Source of the DNA: Chryseobacterium gleum
GTDB lineage: Bacteria > Bacteroidota > Bacteroidia > Flavobacteriales_C > GCA-002722245
Direction of reading: 5' to 3'
Assembly: GCA_945871895.1 (NCBI GenBank)
Contig: CAMBXP010000015.1
Span: 1-39,971, forward strand
DNA: 39,971 nucleotides
Position numbers and translations under genes: made by a program. Below, piece after piece: positions 37,510 through 39,971 of the stretch. Every line of letters starts with the position of its first letter. The first letter of the stretch is position 1. Below the pieces are notes generated by a model. That model was not told the origin of the DNA, searched no databases, and was given only the letters and a program-made list of their open reading frames with translations.

Positions 37510-39021
37510 ATGGGAATTGTAAAGAAACAAGGAATATTATCCTCACTTATATTGTATGTAGGTTTTGGTTTGGGTGCATTGAATGTGATGTACTTTTTTC
37601 CAAATTTCTTTACGATGGAAGAGTTCGGACTCACACGTTTGCTTTTTGCGATGGCGCTTACTTTTGCGAATTTGTCGCTGTTTGGGCTCGGCCAAAGCAT
37701 GATTCGTTTTTACCCCTTTTACAAAGATCGATTGGATAAAAGCAACAATGATTTTCTTTTTTTAGCTTCCTCAGTAGCTTTGATTGGCTTCGTTTTTTTC
37801 GGCACTATTGTTTATTTTTTTCAAGACTTCATCGTCGCTTTTTTTGTGAAGGATTCGGCCAACTTAAGCAAGGTGCATTTGGTTAAAGAGTATTTTTACC
37901 TCATTTATCCTCTAACCTTTTCGCTGGTTGTTTTCTCTGTGTTTGAAATTTACTGCAGAAGTATGCTTAAAACCATATTCCCTTTGGTGCTTAGAGATTT
38001 GCTTTTTAGGGTTTTCACCCTGTTGATTATTGTAGCGCTAGCGCTGCATTGGATAGGTTTTGAATATTTCACCATCTTGTATTGCTCCTATTATTTTATT
38101 GCTGCAGTGGCCATCATATTTTATGTGCATCACATTGAGAAATTGCATTTCACACCTAAGATAAGCTATGTAAGCAAGCGACTTTCGGGTAAAATGTTTA
38201 ATTATTCGGCCATCATGTTTGGGGGCGGATTTTTTGCTATTGTCGCCCAAAATATCGACACCATTATGATTGGTGGTTTAAGTAAAGAAGAGTTGGCTGG
38301 TATTGCGTCTTTTACTGTGGCCACTTACATTGCTACCATTATTCAAATTCCTCAAAGAGGATTAACCAGTGTGGTTTCTCCTATGATTGCGCAAGCTTGG
38401 AAAGATAAGAATTTGACACTCATTAGCTCTTTGTACAAAAAGACGTCCATCAATTTAATGGTATGGTCAATTTGTTTGTTTCTGCTTATCTGGCTTAATA
38501 TCGACGCCTTGTTTACCTTCTTGCCTGCCAAGTATTCTGATGGAAAAATGGTGGTGGTCATCATGTCTATTTCTATTATTATAGAATTGTCGACAGGCGC
38601 AAATAGTGAGATTTTAATCAATTCGGGTTATTGGAAATTATCTTTTTTTACGCAGTTATTGGTTTTGGTTTTGCTAATTCCGGCGAACTACTTTATGATA
38701 AAGGCCTATGGCATTGTAGGTTCAGCGTATTCAAATTTAGCAGGATTCTTCATCTATAATTTTATTCGTTGTATGATTATAAAGGTGAAGTACAATATGC
38801 TTCCTTTCGATAGGAATACATTGAAAGTGTTGTTAATTGCTTTTGGGGTGTATTCTGCTGTTCTAGTTATTCCGGTAATGGATAATGTTTATTTGTCGAT
38901 TATGGCCAGAAGCACTGCTGTAGTAGTGCTATTTGGTGGCGCAGTTTTGTGGTGGAAAGTTTCAGAAGATGTGAGTAAGGTATATGTTGATCTGAAAAAG
39001 AAATTTGTTAAGTCTAATTGA
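37510..39021 (+). CDS. Polysaccharide flippase / lipopolysaccharide biosynthesis protein (MOP/Wzx-type)
   Basis: Multi-TM protein; MFNYSAIMFGGGFFAIVAQNIDTIMIGGLSKEELAGIASFTVATYIATIIQIPQRGLTSVVSPMIAQAW. Confidence 0.88.
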   Translation: MGIVKKQGILSSLILYVGFGLGALNVMYFFPNFFTMEEFGLTRLLFAMALTFANLSLFGLGQSMIRFYPFYKDRLDKSNNDFLFLASSVALIGFVFFGTIVYFFQDFIVAFFVKDSANLSKVHLVKEYFYLIYPLTFSLVVFSVFEIYCRSMLKTIFPLVLRDLLFRVFTLLIIVALALHWIGFEYFTILYCSYYFIAAVAIIFYVHHIEKLHFTPKISYVSKRLSGKMFNYSAIMFGGGFFAIVAQNIDTIMIGGLSKEELAGIASFTVATYIATIIQIPQRGLTSVVSPMIAQAWKDKNLTLISSLYKKTSINLMVWSICLFLLIWLNIDALFTFLPAKYSDGKMVVVIMSISIIIELSTGANSEILINSGYWKLSFFTQLLVLVLLIPANYFMIKAYGIVGSAYSNLAGFFIYNFIRCMIIKVKYNMLPFDRNTLKVLLIAFGVYSAVLVIPVMDNVYLSIMARSTAVVVLFGGAVLWWKVSEDVSKVYVDLKKKFVKSN

Positions 39022-39023
39022 TA

Positions 39024-39344
39024 TTATCTTCCTTTTGATTTTCCTGTTTTTCTTCTTTTACTAAACCATCTTTCATAAAAAGGTTTCTTCTTTTTGGTTA
39101 CGTTTCTTTTGGCTTCTTTGGCCGATTTTTTCATGCGTTTTTGAACTTCTTTAGTTTGTTTTTTACGCTGTTTTTCGCGTAATTTCTCTTGCAGTTCATC
39201 ATCGGTGAGTTTGCTTCTTTTTTTCTTTTCTTTTTCTTGTTGCTCGTTTTTAGGTTCTTTTTGAGCGTAAACTGCGCTGGTGCCAATGCTTAACAACGCA
39301 GTAACGATAATGAAAAGCAGCTTTTTATTTAGTTTAGGTAGCAT
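39024..39344 (-). CDS. Secreted, extremely Lys/Arg-rich small protein
   Basis: Signal peptide ending SAVYAQ followed by a K/R/E-rich tail of ~80 aa. Confidence 0.7.
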   Translation of the reverse strand: MLPKLNKKLLFIIVTALLSIGTSAVYAQKEPKNEQQEKEKKKRSKLTDDELQEKLREKQRKKQTKEVQKRMKKSAKEAKRNVTKKKKPFYERWFSKRRKTGKSKGR

Positions 39345-39384
39345 ATTTTTTTAACTCTTGCGTTTTTTCTTTTTACTTTTCGGT

Positions 39385-39819
39385 ATGGCAACTTACAAAA
39401 ATTATAAATCAATTGGGTTAATCGCACTGCTATTTTTCTGTATTACTTTTTCGTGTACTAAAAATTCTCAGGCTATTCCTTATGTTGCTGTTAGTGTTCA
39501 AATCAATTTGTCAAATCCCGATTATTTTGCACTTAAATCACCAGGCGGTTGGGTGTACATCACGGGTGGCTCTAAAGGAATGGTAGTATATCGATTAGAC
39601 AACAGCACTTTTAAAGCGTACGATCGCCATTGCCCTTATCAACCCGATAACGAGTGTTCTCGCATTGCAGTAGAGAATACGCAGTTAACAGCAAAAGATA
39701 CTTGTTGTAGTTCGGTTTTTCAATTGATGGATGGTTCAATTATTGGCGGTCCTGCAGATAGAAATTTACAAGAATACAAGACTTCTTTTGATGGCAATAT
39801 ATTAAGTGTTTACAATTAG
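39385..39819 (+). CDS. Rieske-like-fold lipoprotein lacking canonical His ligands
   Basis: MATYKNYKSIGLIALLFFCITFSCTKN lipobox; YDRHCPYQPDNEC...DTCCSSVFQLMDGSIIGGPADRNLQEYKTSFDGNILSVY resembles the Rieske C-terminal GPAxxxLxxY pattern. Confidence 0.7.
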   Translation: MATYKNYKSIGLIALLFFCITFSCTKNSQAIPYVAVSVQINLSNPDYFALKSPGGWVYITGGSKGMVVYRLDNSTFKAYDRHCPYQPDNECSRIAVENTQLTAKDTCCSSVFQLMDGSIIGGPADRNLQEYKTSFDGNILSVYN

Positions 39820-39971
39820 AATGAAAGTGCATCACTTGACTGGTTGCGGTGTTTTGATGTTGGTAGTGTTTTCTTTTAAAGAAGTACAGTTTTTCTAGCG
39901 TTTTATTTTGATACACAGTTCGTCATTGCGAAAATTTTGTACCCAAAATTAAAGCAATCTCCTTTAAGAAT

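Overview
Bacteroidota-type chromosomal segment, inferred from TAnnTTTG promoter boxes, a type IX secretion C-terminal domain, an OmpA protein with calcium-type repeats, and the general gene content. Most of the window is housekeeping or conserved genes: mdh, tRNA-Glu, rpsT, radC, a dNK/GH3/SppA operon, folK, an ompA-like gene, mutS, hflX, tadA, a porin, plsC, atpDC, ribF and a flippase. I see no CRISPR array, prophage or recognisable multigene defence island. The most notable structures are: (1) a 1613-aa T9SS-type repeat protein with a higher-order repeat (a trimer of ~163-aa units duplicated once, with one coil of 26 aa precisely missing), preceded by a perfect 42-bp tandem duplication that carries a promoter -7 box; (2) several unrelated families of short palindromic or TIR-bearing intergenic elements (4375-4574, 24845-24915, 32939-33088, plus GTAGGGGCG half-elements whose TAG is the stop codon of the adjoining gene); (3) a 149-codon reading frame kept open except for two in-frame stops (TAG, TGA), which the ORF track misses; (4) a Rieske-like lipoprotein whose canonical His ligands are absent; (5) a RelB/ParE-type toxin-antitoxin pair beside a MITE-like element. 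All calls were made by reading the sequence; no database search was run.
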